Below are positions 48,563 to 60,918 of a DNA stretch of 64,000 nucleotides, in pieces. The DNA comes from Pyrus communis (lineage: Eukaryota; Streptophyta; Magnoliopsida; Rosales; Rosaceae): contig NC_084818.1 of NCBI RefSeq assembly GCF_963583255.1, forward strand, positions 9,426,222-9,490,221, written 5' to 3'. Each line of letters opens with the position of its first letter. The first letter of the stretch is position 1. The notes below the pieces were generated by a model, which saw only the letters and a list, made by a program, of their open reading frames with translations, was not told the origin of the DNA and did no database searches. A program made the translations under genes and the position numbers.

Positions 48563-49658
48563 AAAAGCATTAAAATCATAAGCGTCAAAAGCACTAAAAT
48601 CTTCAATCAAGATTTATGGGTCTTGTTTTCCACTCAAGATGCACATTTTTTTGTTTATATTAACCAATTTTTAATTAATTAAAAGCATTAAATTAAAAAC
48701 ATTAAAAGCTTCAATCAAAATTGTGAGCTCTGTTTTCCACTCAAGGTTGTCCCTATATGTGAGGACATACATTATGTATTAGGGACTCACTTTCTGCTCC
48801 TTTAGAGATTAATTTGTCCCTATATTTGTTTTATACCTATTTTATAAGATGGTTGTCCTTATTTAAGAACTCTACTGGAGATGCTCTACTTGTTCAATGA
48901 TTCGGTTTCAGATGGAATCTTCGCATATTTCTCTTAATAAGTAAGTGGTTCGGATGAAAATGATACTGAAACCGCTTCCAAAGACTCAGCGATAGGGTAA
49001 GGGGGCATCCTCGCAGGGGCCCCTCTTCTGGGACATGACTTAAGGTTCCGATCTCGAGTTTGGATGAAGCCCAAAACCCGCCGGAGATAAACCCTGTGTC
49101 ATAAGCAATTAACCATATAAAATATTTTTAAGTCTAAACTACAAATATAAATAATTAAAAAATGAGTCTCAAACAAATAATCACACTAAAATTTATTATT
49201 AGATGTGACTAATAATATTAATAAAAATTGCAACGCATATCATGAATCGATAAAACTAAAACTATAATGCACTATTAGGTAGTGGAGCAAGGAATGAGTT
49301 TTTGTCTAAGTGTTTGAAATACCAAATTTCCCAATAATTCTGCATGGAGCAAGGACTGAAATTTTCTCTCATGTCCATGCATGGCATCCCCAAATGGGAT
49401 TATTGCACATTGATTAGTGCTTTCTTTCTTGAGTTCATCGTATCATCATTTGAGAAGGTGACGACTTCATCACGGCAGCATGAAAAATGGGGGTAGTTGC
49501 CTTAAGTAGCTTTCATCTATGACTTGATAAAAGTCGGCATCATCACATCACTATATTAGATATGGTGAGTACGGTGTACCTCATCACATAATTTTATCTT
49601 CTCGTATATATTAAACCCATTCTGGAACCCTAATTTAATAATAAAACAAGGGATCTCT

Positions 49659-49701
<43 letters not shown>

Positions 49702-50274
49702 GTTATAATTGATGCAAAAGTGTGATGACCAGAACCACTTAAGCCACCACAAATTCCACAAAGAAGAAATACCACTACACTGTTGCCACACTACAGAAAC
49801 AACTAGTCTTGTGGAGCACTAGTGCAGTATTGGTTTTGAAATACTTCTGATAGGGTTTCTACCTGTTTAGTATTATTTGTTCGCATGCACTCCACTCATC
49901 ATATAAATTATAATGCAGTAGTATCCAAGTTGAACAACAACTGTCTTCGCTTCCCTTTCCCCACTCTTTATCTGTCTATGTACTTCAACAGTTCATTCAT
50001 TTGGAAGGTACCATGCACTAATTGCAAAGCAACAAACACTCCGTGGATTTCAAGCTAAAGAAAATAATTCAGATGTTTCAAATAAGGACCACACCTGTCT
50101 GCATGTGACGATGCCAAACCGACAATATCAAGTATGGAAAAAAGGAGTATGATCTTTGCCTTATAGTTATAATATCTGGTTGATCAACTCCGAAGTACCA
50201 ACTAGAATTGAAATAAAAATAAATAAATAAAGCGATATCACCTATACATACATACATACATATATATATATATT
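48563..50274. other. intergenic, upstream of the oxidase gene
   Basis: 48640-48750 repeats the block around the LINE insertion site (GATGCACATTTTTTTG...TTTTAATTAATTAAAAGCA), so the LINE landed in one of two direct repeats. An (AC)n(AT)n microsatellite lies at 49660-49701. No gene recognised. Confidence 0.5.
49660..49701 (+). repeat. (AC)n(AT)n microsatellite
   Basis: About 16 AC units followed by a short AT run. Confidence 0.95.
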
Positions 50275-50653
50275 AGTCAAAATGGTCTCTGAGATTTGCA
50301 TAACTCCTCACTTTGGTCTCTAATATTAGAAATTGATAGAATTGGTCCTGAGTTTGTTTACAATCAATCATTTTGGTCATTCCGTGAAAAATCTCCATAA
50401 AATAAGAATAAAATGACAAAAATATCATCAATTTTGGTCAAATTATTTTGGCCTGTCCAATTCAAAAAAGTTTCTCTCTTTGTTTATTAAATTGAGAGTA
50501 ATTTTGTCATTTTGATCCTTATTTAACATAATTTTTCACCCAATGACCAAAATAATTGATGGTGGATAATCTCAATGACCACTTTTATTGATTTCAAATC
50601 TCAGGGATCAAAGTGAGGAGTTATGCAAATATTAAGACCATTTTAGTTAAAAA

Positions 50654-50655
<2 letters not shown>
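50273..50655. repeat. TIR element in a TA-rich site
   Basis: The left end (GTCAAAATGGTCTCTGAGAT, TTTGCATAACTCCTCACTTTG) is mirrored by the right end (CAAAGTGAGGAGTTATGCAAA, AGACCATTTTAGTTA). It is flanked by TA microsatellites on both sides (50255-50272 and 50657-50684), which hides any target duplication. No coding capacity. Confidence 0.7.
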
Positions 50656-50690
<35 letters not shown>

Positions 50691-50884
50691 TTTATGTTAT
50701 AAGTATGATAAACCGATAATATTAACTTTAAGTTTATCCTTCATGTACTGTCTACAAAGCATTCCAAACTTTAAAAGTTTTTAGATTTCGTGCTAAGTAT
50801 ATATAAACAAGTTTATAAGTCATATATATATATATATATATATATACTCTTCAAGACCAAGAAATTTGAAGAACCACATCAATC
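50656..50884 (+). promoter_or_regulatory. proximal upstream region of the oxidase gene
   Basis: Contains two TA microsatellites (50657-50684 and 50824-50846). The second lies about 40-60 bases before the start codon, where it could stand in for a TATA element. The start of transcription cannot be defined. Confidence 0.3.
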
Positions 50885-52954
50885 ATGTCTTTGTTATACA
50901 CAAACTCAGTTAAGTTGGGGATCCTTCTCCGATCAATTTGTCTATTCATATTGTCATTCTCGGTGTGTATTTCAACCCCTCCAGAGGCCCACATAAAGTG
51001 TTCATCATCAACCAACACAAACTGCACCATCACAAACTCCTACGGCATCTTCCCCGATCGATCGGTTTGTCGAGCAGGCAGCGTAGCATATCCTTCGGAT
51101 GAGGAAGAACTAATTTCAGTAGTGGCCAATGCAGCAAAGAAGAAAACCAAAATGAAGGTGGCAACTCGTTACTCTCATAGCATTCCAAAGCTGGTTTGTC
51201 CAAGTGGGGAAGATGGGTTGATCATAAGCACCAAGTACCTCAATCGTGTGGTGGAGATTGATGCTGAAGCAAAGACCATGACATTGGAGAGTGGTGTGAC
51301 TCTTAGGCAGCTTATCAGTGAGGCTGCCAAGGCAGGGCTGGCCTTGCCTTATACACCATATTGGTGGGGTTTAACCGTTGGAGGTTTATTAGGGACTGGG
51401 GCACATGGTAGTACATTGTGGGGCAAGGGAAGCTCGATTCATGATTATGTGGTGGGACTTACAATTGTGAGTCCAGGAGGGCCTGGGGATGGTTATGTCA
51501 AGGTCCGAAGGCTCAATAATGGTGATAAAGATCTTAATGCAGCTAAGGTTTCACTTGGAGTCCTAGGAGTAATTTCCCAGGTATTTTTTATTACTGTTTT
51601 TGGCATTCCTAAATTACTTCATAGACTATTCATGTGCACAGAAGGCATATATATTTAGAACAAAAATGCTACTCTTACCACATTTTCTATATTATATTTG
51701 TATCATATCTCTAATAGAGATAAGACTCACATGTGTTAGTGGGTCATACCTCTATTACCGAGATGATACAAATTAAATATCTATTACAGAAGTGATGCAA
51801 ATTAGGTATAAACAAAGTAATAAATGTAGCATTGCTCTGTTCAAAATAACCAATTCATATTTATAAAGATGCACCAGAGTCCATCTACTGGACAACCATG
51901 GAAGCTGAACTTCATATTTAATACGCATGGTTTGAGGGGCACACCCTAGGCCGTAGGGCTTTGGCTGGTACACGTTCGGAAATTAACTAAATTAGCTTAT
52001 CTAATACTTAATGAAAATAGTGAGGATATCATATTTTTTTGTATCGAATTTATATACATGCAACGTCAATTAATGAATTTATTTCATTAGATATTGGTTA
52101 TATGTATCACTTGTCACATAAAAATGTACTTTAATGTAGTATAAATTAATAACCAATAAAAGGAGTTTTAAATTGTACCAAATGACGCATCTCGACAAAG
52201 AGAAGGTATCAAATGATAACCTTAAAGAACAAGAAAATTAGAATATACCAGAAGTAAGATAAAATGTTAAAGTTTATTGATTGAAAAGTAAGAAAATTCT
52301 TAGGAGACTATTTTTTCATCACATTAGTACCATTTTATATGACAAATGACGTGCACATGTTATGTCAATTATTAAGTTTATCTCATTTTTTTTAATGAAA
52401 TTAAGTTTATGTCATTGAAAATTGATTATATATCATAATTTTGCTATATCATGTGGTACAACATGTGTGGTCTCCTTAACATATTTCTTGACATTATGAA
52501 AAATGACCAGCTCTAACACTTTAAAGGTGATTTATATAGTTCTAACTTTCTAGGACTAGGAGTAAAACAGTAAAAGAATTCAACAAATAACTAAATACCA
52601 AAAAAGGTCCTAAAGTTAGAATGCTAAAAAACATTATAAACTACAGAAATCGGCCCAAAAAACCCATTAGTCACGCCAAAGAAATGGTTGAATTCTTGAC
52701 GTTGTTTTCTTTATCGGTTCAATCGGATACTAGAGCTAAAATCTGCATAGATTTCTTTTGTTACCGAATTTGAACTTTTTAACTTGATCTTTGATTCATT
52801 CTGTCATTTAATCTACGTCACATTTTTGGAACAAAAACTTGTACCATGAAAAATGCTTATTTTACTGCCCTATGATAATGGGATCAGTTATTTACTGGGA
52901 TTAGTCCTATGTGAGATACAGTGGGGAAAATGTATGATTAATATTAGGATAGGT

Positions 52955-53001
<47 letters not shown>

Positions 53002-55388
53002 AAACGTTTTAATTAATAATTTACTTCCAGTAAAATTACTTGCAAACACCAGCCATGACAGTAGCGATGATGACATGACCACCGAAAAAAAAAAAAAGAA
53101 AAAAAAAAAGAAAAAGGCCAGTTTATATTTTGGTCGACAGATTTAGTCGATCGTTACTTAAGTTTCTAATAATTTAAGTTGCTATCATAACCTTGTAATG
53201 TTTCATTTACTTTCCAGCCAAATACAAAAATAAAGCAAATTAGGGAAAAGGACAATTGGTGGAAATCATTGATAGTGTGTTACCCTGTCATCACTCACTC
53301 CATCAAAATACTAGATGGAGGTCATTTTTTGTCTTTAATTGCAAACTAAATCAAACTTCAACGCATCTTTATAAACTATAAAGATTGGATGGAAATCAAA
53401 CTGAACTAAAGGCACACAAATCTAGATATATCTATTCTATATATTAACAAAATAAGAACTTCAACCAACATTTTCATAAAATAACAGTTATAACACTTTA
53501 TACATAATTGAATTTAATTAAACATGAATAAATACGTCAATAAACTAATAAAAGCAAAAAAAGTTAAAAGAAAAATCACGTCTCCCAGACTCCCACTTCA
53601 ACCCCCACTCCATCCCCTTCTTCCACGCCCCAATTTCTTTAATAACAAATAATATTAAGAGAGATAATTATTTTAATGACAAATAATAAAACAAAAAAAT
53701 CTCAAGTGGCGAAATTATGCTGGTTGTTAGTAAGGAACCTCTCAATAAAATATATAAGCAGCATGTTTCATGCTGTAGAGACTAAAATATGCTCTCTCTC
53801 TCTCTTGGGTAGGTTACTCTAAATTTGCAACCCATGTTTAAGCGATCCATCACTTATCTGAGCGAGGACGATTCAGATTTGGGAGACCAAGTAGTTAAGT
53901 TTGGCAAGGAACACGAGTTTGCAGACATCCTATGGTACCCTAGCCAGCACAAGGCAGTCTATCGGATGGATGATCGAGTCTCCACCAATACCTCTGGCAA
54001 TGGCTTATATGACTTCATTCCTTTTCGAGACACACCTTCCCTTGCTCTTGCAGTTGTCAGAACGACAGGTTTGCATACTATATATGTATATAGTTAACCA
54101 CTTAATTACTAATTAGTGTTTAGAAAAGCAACATTACATTTCAAGATGTTACCTTTCATATATATATTTATTCCATAGTGTGTTGTTATTAGAACTCCAA
54201 AAGATCATTATGCACTCCTCCTAATTACATTTTTTTGTACGTTCTTATAGTCCAAATAATTATTTTAGAGTGTTAATGCAGTTCCCTTTATAAAACTTAT
54301 GTGACAACAAAACATATCAAAATAATGAATTGGATTAATTGATCCCAAATGTGACAACAAAACATGTCAAATTGTAGATATCAATTCAGAGTGTGGCACC
54401 ATAGCAAAAAATGTTTCAATTTTATTTATCCATGTGTCTTTATCTTGTTATTATAATAGAGGAGAATCAAGAATCCAAGAGTGATGCTGATGGGAAATGC
54501 ACGGGTGCGAAGTTGGTTACATCTACACTCATTAAAAGTGCTTATGGTTTAACAAACAATGGTATGCACTCTGCCTGGTATTTCCTGCTTTTCTTGCTTA
54601 ATCATTCTGCACTCCATTTCTAAAGCAAAAAAAGTACTTCCAAATAATATTAACTTCAAACAGGTCTGATTTTTACTGGCTATCCTGTTATTGGATATCA
54701 GCACCGGCTTCAATCATCAGGGACTTGCCTAGATAGTCTTGAGAATTCAAGAATCACAGCGTGCGCATGGGATCCCAATATCAAGGGTGAGTTTTTTCAT
54801 CAAACAACATTCAGCATCAACTTGTCTCTGGCTAAGAACTTCATCCAAGATGTGCAAAAGCTGGTTGAGATTGAACCAAAAGCGCTTTGTGGAGTAGAAA
54901 TCTACAATGGAATCCTAATGCGGTATGTTACAACCTCAAGCGCTTACCTTGGCAAGCAAAACGATGCAATCGACTTCGATATCACATATTATCGAAGTAA
55001 AGACCCTATGACTCCTAGACTCCATGAAGGAATACTTGAAGAAATAGAGCAACTTGCTCTTGTTAAGTATGGAGCATTGCCTCATTGGGGAAAAAATCGG
55101 AACATAGCATTTGATGGAGTGATGAACAAGTACAAGGGTGCTAAAGAGTTCTTGAAGGTAAAAAATGTTTACGATCCAATGGGCCTATTCTCTAGTGAAT
55201 GGACAGATCAAGTTCTTGGACTTAAGGATGGGGTGACAATAGTAAAGGAAGGGTGTGCACTAGAAGGGTTGTGCATCTGCTCAAAAGACATTCATTGCGC
55301 CCCAAGCAAAGGCTATTTCTGTAGGCCTGGCAAAATCTTCAACGATGCAAGGATTTGTACCCCTGTGATTACGAACCATGCTAATTAA
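50885..55388 (+). CDS. GULLO: L-gulonolactone oxidase-like FAD-linked oxidase
   Basis: Four exons: 50885-51580, 53813-54068, 54460-54561 and 54664-55388 (GT-AG introns, the first 2.2 kb), giving 592 residues. Residues 1-31 form a hydrophobic signal peptide, so the enzyme probably enters the secretory pathway. An FAD-binding (PCMH-type) domain covers about 57-235, with [11 protein letters not shown] (93-103) and the glycine-rich [12 protein letters not shown] (165-176). A sugar-lactone oxidase domain follows, with HWGKNR at 492-497, conserved in aldonolactone oxidases. The Cys-rich C-terminus ([17 protein letters not shown]) is typical of plant GULLO proteins. The family oxidises L-gulono-1,4-lactone toward ascorbate, usually with low activity in plants. 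AATAAA at 55498-55503 is a likely poly(A) signal. Length matches the family; no lesion seen. Confidence 0.93.
51662..51835. repeat. MITE-like repeat in oxidase intron 1
   Basis: TTTGTATCATATCTCTAATA, GAGATAAGACTCACATGTGT and a late AGAAGTGATGCAAATTAG match the copy at 60778-60918. The ends (AAATGCTACTCTTACCACAT...GTAGCATT) are roughly self-complementary. Lies entirely within intron 1. Confidence 0.6.
52958..52998 (+). repeat. (TA)n microsatellite in oxidase intron 1
   Basis: A pure TA run of about 20 units. An A-rich stretch follows at 53083-53116. Confidence 0.9.
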
Positions 55389-55743
55389 CTAGTTAATGTC
55401 ACATTGTCGATAATGTAATTTGATTGAGAGGGTTTTGCTTGCAGTACTAGTTGTCCTTGTTTGTAAAATTGCCTTCCGTTGACTGTTGTAGTAACTGAAT
55501 AAATTAAACATCCTCTAAGTAAAGGTAGCAAGCTTGGAAGCATAAGCATATATACACCAGTCTTCCCAGATGTTATTTTCTCCTTTCTCTAAACAGTCAA
55601 GAAGCGGTACCAGAAAACTGCTCATAAGCTTTGGAACAAGACGTCAATATATAGTCTATTCCAATTGTGCCCAAAATTCCATTCCATGAAGCAAAATGAC
55701 CATATGATTATAAAGAAAAAACAGTAATAATGAGGATCCATTC

Positions 55744-58700
55744 TGTTGTGGTATGAATTTAGAGAGAGGGAAGAGAGGGAAATCGGCAGAGCGTTGTGAT
55801 ATTTCTGATGTTTTGTATCTTTATATATACGCTAGTAAGGAAGAGAGAAATTTGTTGTCCAAGTAATACAAACATTAATAGAAAAGATCTTCTAAATCTC
55901 ATAGGATTCTTATAGATCTCTATTTAGGATTTGCACAATCACACATGTAAGCTATAATTCTAATTTTGTTAATACCACTGGACAATATAGGACAGTGACA
56001 TGCCCCACAATCAGGTTGGATAAGCCTGAAGGGGTTATCAGCGGGTAATTAGGTATGAAGTTAGCATAGAACCAAACAGCAGCTAATTTCCCCACAAAAC
56101 ATACCTAAACATGAATTAATTGTATTAGTCACATGTGGTAATTTTTGTTAATTAACTCTTATTCGAGAATAATAGTGACATCCAAACACCAATGTTAAAC
56201 CCGAGAACAAAATAAATTGTTCACAAAGTAAACCAAAATATACAAGGGGGTTCAGCCAATACAGTCTTCCATGTCAAATTTTGCTAGCCAAATGTGTTAC
56301 GTGGAGCAAAATTAGTCTCATAGATTGATTACGGGAATTGTACTCCTTAACAACATTGTAAAAGCACAGAAAAATGCATAAGCAATGATCTATTTCATCA
56401 AAACGGAATTAGATTCTACATGGTTAAGGTTCAAGAATACTATCCCATATTCTTGAAGTTTTAGGTCTTAGGTCTGAGGTGCCAACGATCATGCTTTGGC
56501 AAGTCCAGATTCTACCATAGGTTGTAAAACAAATTCAAAATTAGATTGTGAGTAGACAGACAGACCTAGACTTGGGTTCGGTAAGCTCCTGTCGAAGCTG
56601 GAGAGGTCTGTTCGATAGGCCTCGGCCGAAGCAGAACATTACCGTTCAGTGCACCTCTCCCAAAGCAAAGCATGCCCTTTGGTGCATCCCTGCCAAAGTA
56701 GGACACCACCATTCGGTAAACTCCAACTGAAAAAATCCCGCTAGTTAGTACGCCGCACACCCCGAAAAAGTTAATTAGTATGCCCAAACCGAAAAAATCC
56801 CGAACCGAAAATCCCGAAAATTTTGGTACCAATCCCAAACCGATCCCGAACCATTCGGTACGGGAATTGGTCTCATATTTTTCTTTGTTCGGGAATCCCA
56901 AACCGATATATACATATATATATATTATTTAATCAACCATTCCTCTGCCCGATAACTTTAATCAACCATTCCTTTGCCCGATAACCTTTCTTCACTGGTT
57001 TTTCCTTTTTTTATTCTTTCTTTATCTCATGACTCATTGTTTGTCATTTTTACTAACCTTTCTTCTTTATTTTATTTCTTGATAACTCGCACTCTCATCC
57101 CACAGACAGCCACACGCTCTCTCTCTCTCCCTCCACGGAGTCCCTAAAATGCAGAAGCAAGCTCAAGGCCTCCAAATGCTTTCTCAATTTTCAAAAGCAG
57201 CCACACCCGCAACCTGCTCTTCCCAAAACACCATACCCATTGCAGCATTCGTCTGAGGAACCCAATCGTTCTTCCAAGACATCAGATCCATCACTCAAGC
57301 CTGCAAAGTAGAGTAGCCTTCTAATGGAAATTTCGTTTGGCAAGACATGGAGAAGCTCACACATCGATGATGGTCGATACCTGATTCTGTTCGATGCACT
57401 TCGCAAAGCCTTCCAACTCCCGAAGGCAACAAAGACAAGCCCAGGAATGAGAAGGATGAAGATGGGGGTGGGAAGGTCGATGAATCTAAGATAAGGTGTG
57501 GCCGTGTGGGCTGGCAAGGAAAGTGGGCGGTCTATGAATCCCGAACCATATTGAATCCTGAAAAGATTTCGGGAATACCTTCATTTCAGTTCGGTTTTGG
57601 TTTTCAAAACTCTGTCTCGAAAAAAATCGGTTTGGGATTTGGGATCCCATTTTTGGTTTGGGATCCTATACCGAACCAACCCTACTCTATACTGCTACTT
57701 CCGGAGCAATATAAAGTTATGGAAGGGCGAGAAAGATTTTCTCTAGTCAAAATTCAATCAGACATAAACTTAAGAATTGTACCTATTCATAGACATAAAA
57801 AGGTTTCAATCATGTCTTGCTTCGGGCAAGAATTCATTTTTGCATGATTGGAAATGATATGAGCGAGTCAAAGAATCATGGAGTCCTCGACAGTGAGGTA
57901 CTACCATTTGATATGCTTAAGGCATAAGTTTTCGAATGAAGATCATGGCAAATGCTTATTCAGCTCTTCCATACCATAACTGGCTACAATGATTTCGCAA
58001 CTAGTCGTAGTCAAGCGGGGTGTCACGTCTTGTATCCACATTAAGTAGTTTCTTGATTGAAACTTCCAAATCAGTGAAATCGAACTTGTTACGGTTCGAC
58101 AATACACTAAAGGACGGAACACAAGAATGTGATTGATGCTTTAGGAAATAAAATTTCCATAAATAGCAAAGTTAGAACAATCAGGTTTTAAGACATGGTT
58201 TGGTTTAAACGGATTTAAGCATAGTGAACATCGGGTCTCAACATTAGTGTTGCGCGTTAAGAAACTTCAGGTTTCTATGGCACTTTTCCGAAACTTCGGG
58301 TTCGGAAGTATAAACTTCAAGTTCATAATTCCTGCAAATAAACACAATATATACAAGACATAATATAAACCAAAAGAAAACAAATACATTAATAGTGGGT
58401 ACCTTTGGGACCATCTGTGTAAAAATTTAGGGAAATGCCCTATAAATAGTATAGAGCTTTAGGTCCAAAAATTATTATTTTAATTGGCTTGGCTGCCGGC
58501 CTGGGAGAAGAAAATTGGGTTAATAGAACCCAGACCTAAATATGGGCTAAGAAAGAAAAAGTGAAAACCAAATCCTGATTTGTAGGGTTTAGGATTTCAT
58601 ATGGGCTAAGTAAATAGGCCCAAAAAAACACTTCTTTTTTTTTCACACGAATTGGACTGCAGGTCTAACTGGATAAAAATATAACAAAAAAAAAAAAAAA

Positions 58701-60112
58701 GTAGCCTGAAAGCCCAAAATTTTTTTTTGAGGAATGAGCCCAAGTCCAGAATAGGTTGCTAGGCTAGCTGCTAATGCAGCAGGTCTAAAACCCAAACGGG
58801 CCAAGAGGTTCTAGGCCCAAACTGGGGCTGTGAGCCTTTTGATATCCAAGCCCAGGAACGCTGGATTTGAGTTTCGACTGGAAACCTCGACGGTGGCTGC
58901 TGCTGGCGACGGCGCAGACACCAGAACAGTGTCGGATATCGATCTCAGGTGAGGAGAGCCAGGGTTCGTTCTGGAACCCTTAGTTTCAAGATTGAGATAT
59001 ATTCTCAATGTCGGAGTCACGAGGAACACGGTTGGGGAAGCTCTAGGAATCGCGATCTGTGTCTAAAAAAAATCCGACGAAATGTTTTGACCGGGAAAAT
59101 CGATCTTCATCGTCGAGATCGAAGGTGGTGGACAACTTCTGGCATCACCACAATCCTGCAATCGCCGAGATTTGGTGACGGGTGCGGCTGCTGGCGTAGT
59201 CCTCGATTTCGTCGAAATGCAAGGGGCTAGGGGAAGAAGACGTTGTAAACAACGTCGTTCTGTGCTGGGGCCAAGAGCTGTGTGGCTTAACTAGGCTTGG
59301 CGCAGCCGTGGGCTGCAAGCCATGGTTTAGACACAGGTCTAGTGCGAGCTCGGTGCTCAAGCATTGGGTTCTCATACATTAGGCTCAAATTTGAAACATA
59401 TATATCCATGTTTTCAGGCCCTACTTGAGTTCTAGGGGTTTCTTCTTTCTTTTTCCTTGCTTATTCACACATATTCAATTCACTTAATAGCAATATTATG
59501 AATGTAATGCATAAACAATTTATGTAGAATCTAAAATCCATAAATCGTAAAGTTGGGTCATACATTATGGTGAAGGTTCATGCAATCAAGACTAAAAAAA
59601 CATCGAGACAAACACCATTATTTTAGAAAAACCTGGATTGTGTGATGAATATTGTGAATGGGTTTGTAGAAATTCTTTCTTCAATTTCGGCTTTTATCTT
59701 CAAGCTTGCATCACATTCAACATAAGCAAAAAAAAAATTGAATCAATAAAAGTATATGAATTCAATAAAATCAAAATTTAGTCAATTATAAATAATTGAA
59801 AGTAATACTCCCCTAATTGAAGACAAATAAATTCTCTTTAGCACAGCATGAAGAGCGTGCTGATAACGTGTTGTGACCTATATTTAGCTGAGGTGTGCAA
59901 CATGGAGAGGAAGAGGGTGGAGAATGGACTTGAGGAATTGTGTGTAAACTCCCCAGTCCTTGTGCCTTTATTTATAATAATAAGGAGTAGAGAAACTTGT
60001 TCTTCAAGTGATACAAAGTGTATTAGGAGAGATCTTCTAAATCCCAAGGATTCCTAATCTATCTCTACTTAGGATTTACACAATCACAATATGTATTAGA
60101 ACATATGTCACA
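55744..60112 (-). mobile_element. copia-related element 3, internal-deletion derivative
   Basis: Diverged LTRs at about 55744-55971 and 59869-60112 share TAAGGA.TAGAGAAA.TTGTT, AGATCTTCTAAATC and TAGGATTT.CACAATCAC. The adjoining TGATAACG at the right matches the primer-site junction of copia 1. Just inside the left LTR, 56010-56100 on the minus strand resembles the copia 1 protease segment (FYANFIPN, GLSNLI), and 58020-58110 resembles the gag start (SNRNKFDFTDLE). Integrase, reverse transcriptase and RNase H are missing altogether. Non-autonomous and old; a MITE-like element sits inside at about 56770-57695. Confidence 0.7.
56770..57695. mobile_element. MITE-like element nested in copia element 3
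   Basis: The left part is built of CCGAACCGAAAATCCCGAAA-type repeats and the right part of the complementary CGGTTTGGGATTTGGGATCC / CGGTATAGG-type repeats, ending ACCGAACCAACCCTA. These are termini of a common non-autonomous plant transposon, probably hAT. Between them, 57000-57500 is a CT-rich leader followed by a coding-like stretch (MQKQAQGLQMLSQFSKAA from 57149, then stops), possibly a captured gene fragment. Boundaries are approximate. Confidence 0.5.
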
Positions 60113-60497
60113 TCAAAACAATTGTTTTAACCTCAAAATTTTTGCTAAAAAGAGAGTATATTCTTACAAGAAAAGACTATCGGGGTCTAATTTGAACGCA
60201 TCGTCATCGTGAGTATTTATGCATAAAAAGAACTTATTTGGTGATGCCAAAATAACCTAGAAAGAGAGTCGCACATGTGTTCCCATGCTTAGCTTCGCAT
60301 AACTAACATTCATATTTTTTTGTATCACCTAGATCTTCGCTTAGTGATATCTCTCTTTTTAGTTTACAAAGAGATCTCGCTTTCGAATCTCTCATACCAC
60401 ACAAATTTAAATAAATAAAAAATGTAATCAATGGTGATATTGTCATTTCATAATAAGGAAAATATGTTACTTGTCCACACGTATGTAGATAGAAATC
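60113..60497. other. intergenic, nothing recognised
   Basis: AT-rich sequence with no supported feature. Confidence 0.4.
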
Positions 60498-60752
60498 GTT
60501 GATGTAGAAATGGTAGTCGTTGATTGGGGTAAAACCGGCACCATTTAGTGAAGCAATTGACATGTATGCAAACATAGTAACTGTTGATGCATAAATGGTA
60601 GTCGCTACTTGGTGCAATACTCGCACCATTTAGTGAAACTACCCACGCATATACCGAAATAATAATCGTTAATGCATAAGTGGTAGTAGTCATTAACTGG
60701 TGCAAGCCTCGCACCATTTTGTATGCAAATACCACGTGTACATAACTGTACT
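60498..60752 (+). repeat. 85-bp tandem repeat, three units
   Basis: Units start near 60498, 60583 and 60668, each beginning GTT.ATG.A.AA.TGGTAG and later carrying CGCACCATTT.GT or a close variant. The spacing is 85 bases both times, with moderate divergence. Minus-strand frames across it are by-products. Confidence 0.85.
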
Positions 60753-60777
60753 TAGCATAATTTTCAAAATAAAATTA

Positions 60778-60918
60778 AGAAAACGTTATTCTTATGATCT
60801 ATTTATACTATTATTTGTATCATATCTTTAATAAAGATAAGACCCATATGTATTGGTGGACTCTTTCTATATTAAAGAAGTGATACAAACAGACAGTAAA
60901 TAAAACACTGCTGAAATA
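60778..60918. repeat. MITE-like repeat, second copy
   Basis: Shares TTTGTATCATATCT.TAATA.AGATAAGAC, ATGTATTGGTGG and AGAAGTGATACAAA with 51662-51835. Confidence 0.6.

Noticed and set aside
47327..48888. TIR element enclosing the LINE (CCTCCAATGG against CATCTCCAGTAG ends)
   Set aside because: The end similarity is weak and no target duplication is present, so it was not annotated.
60303..60735. Minus-strand proteins at 60.3-60.7 kb
   Set aside because: Repetitive translation of the 85-bp tandem array.
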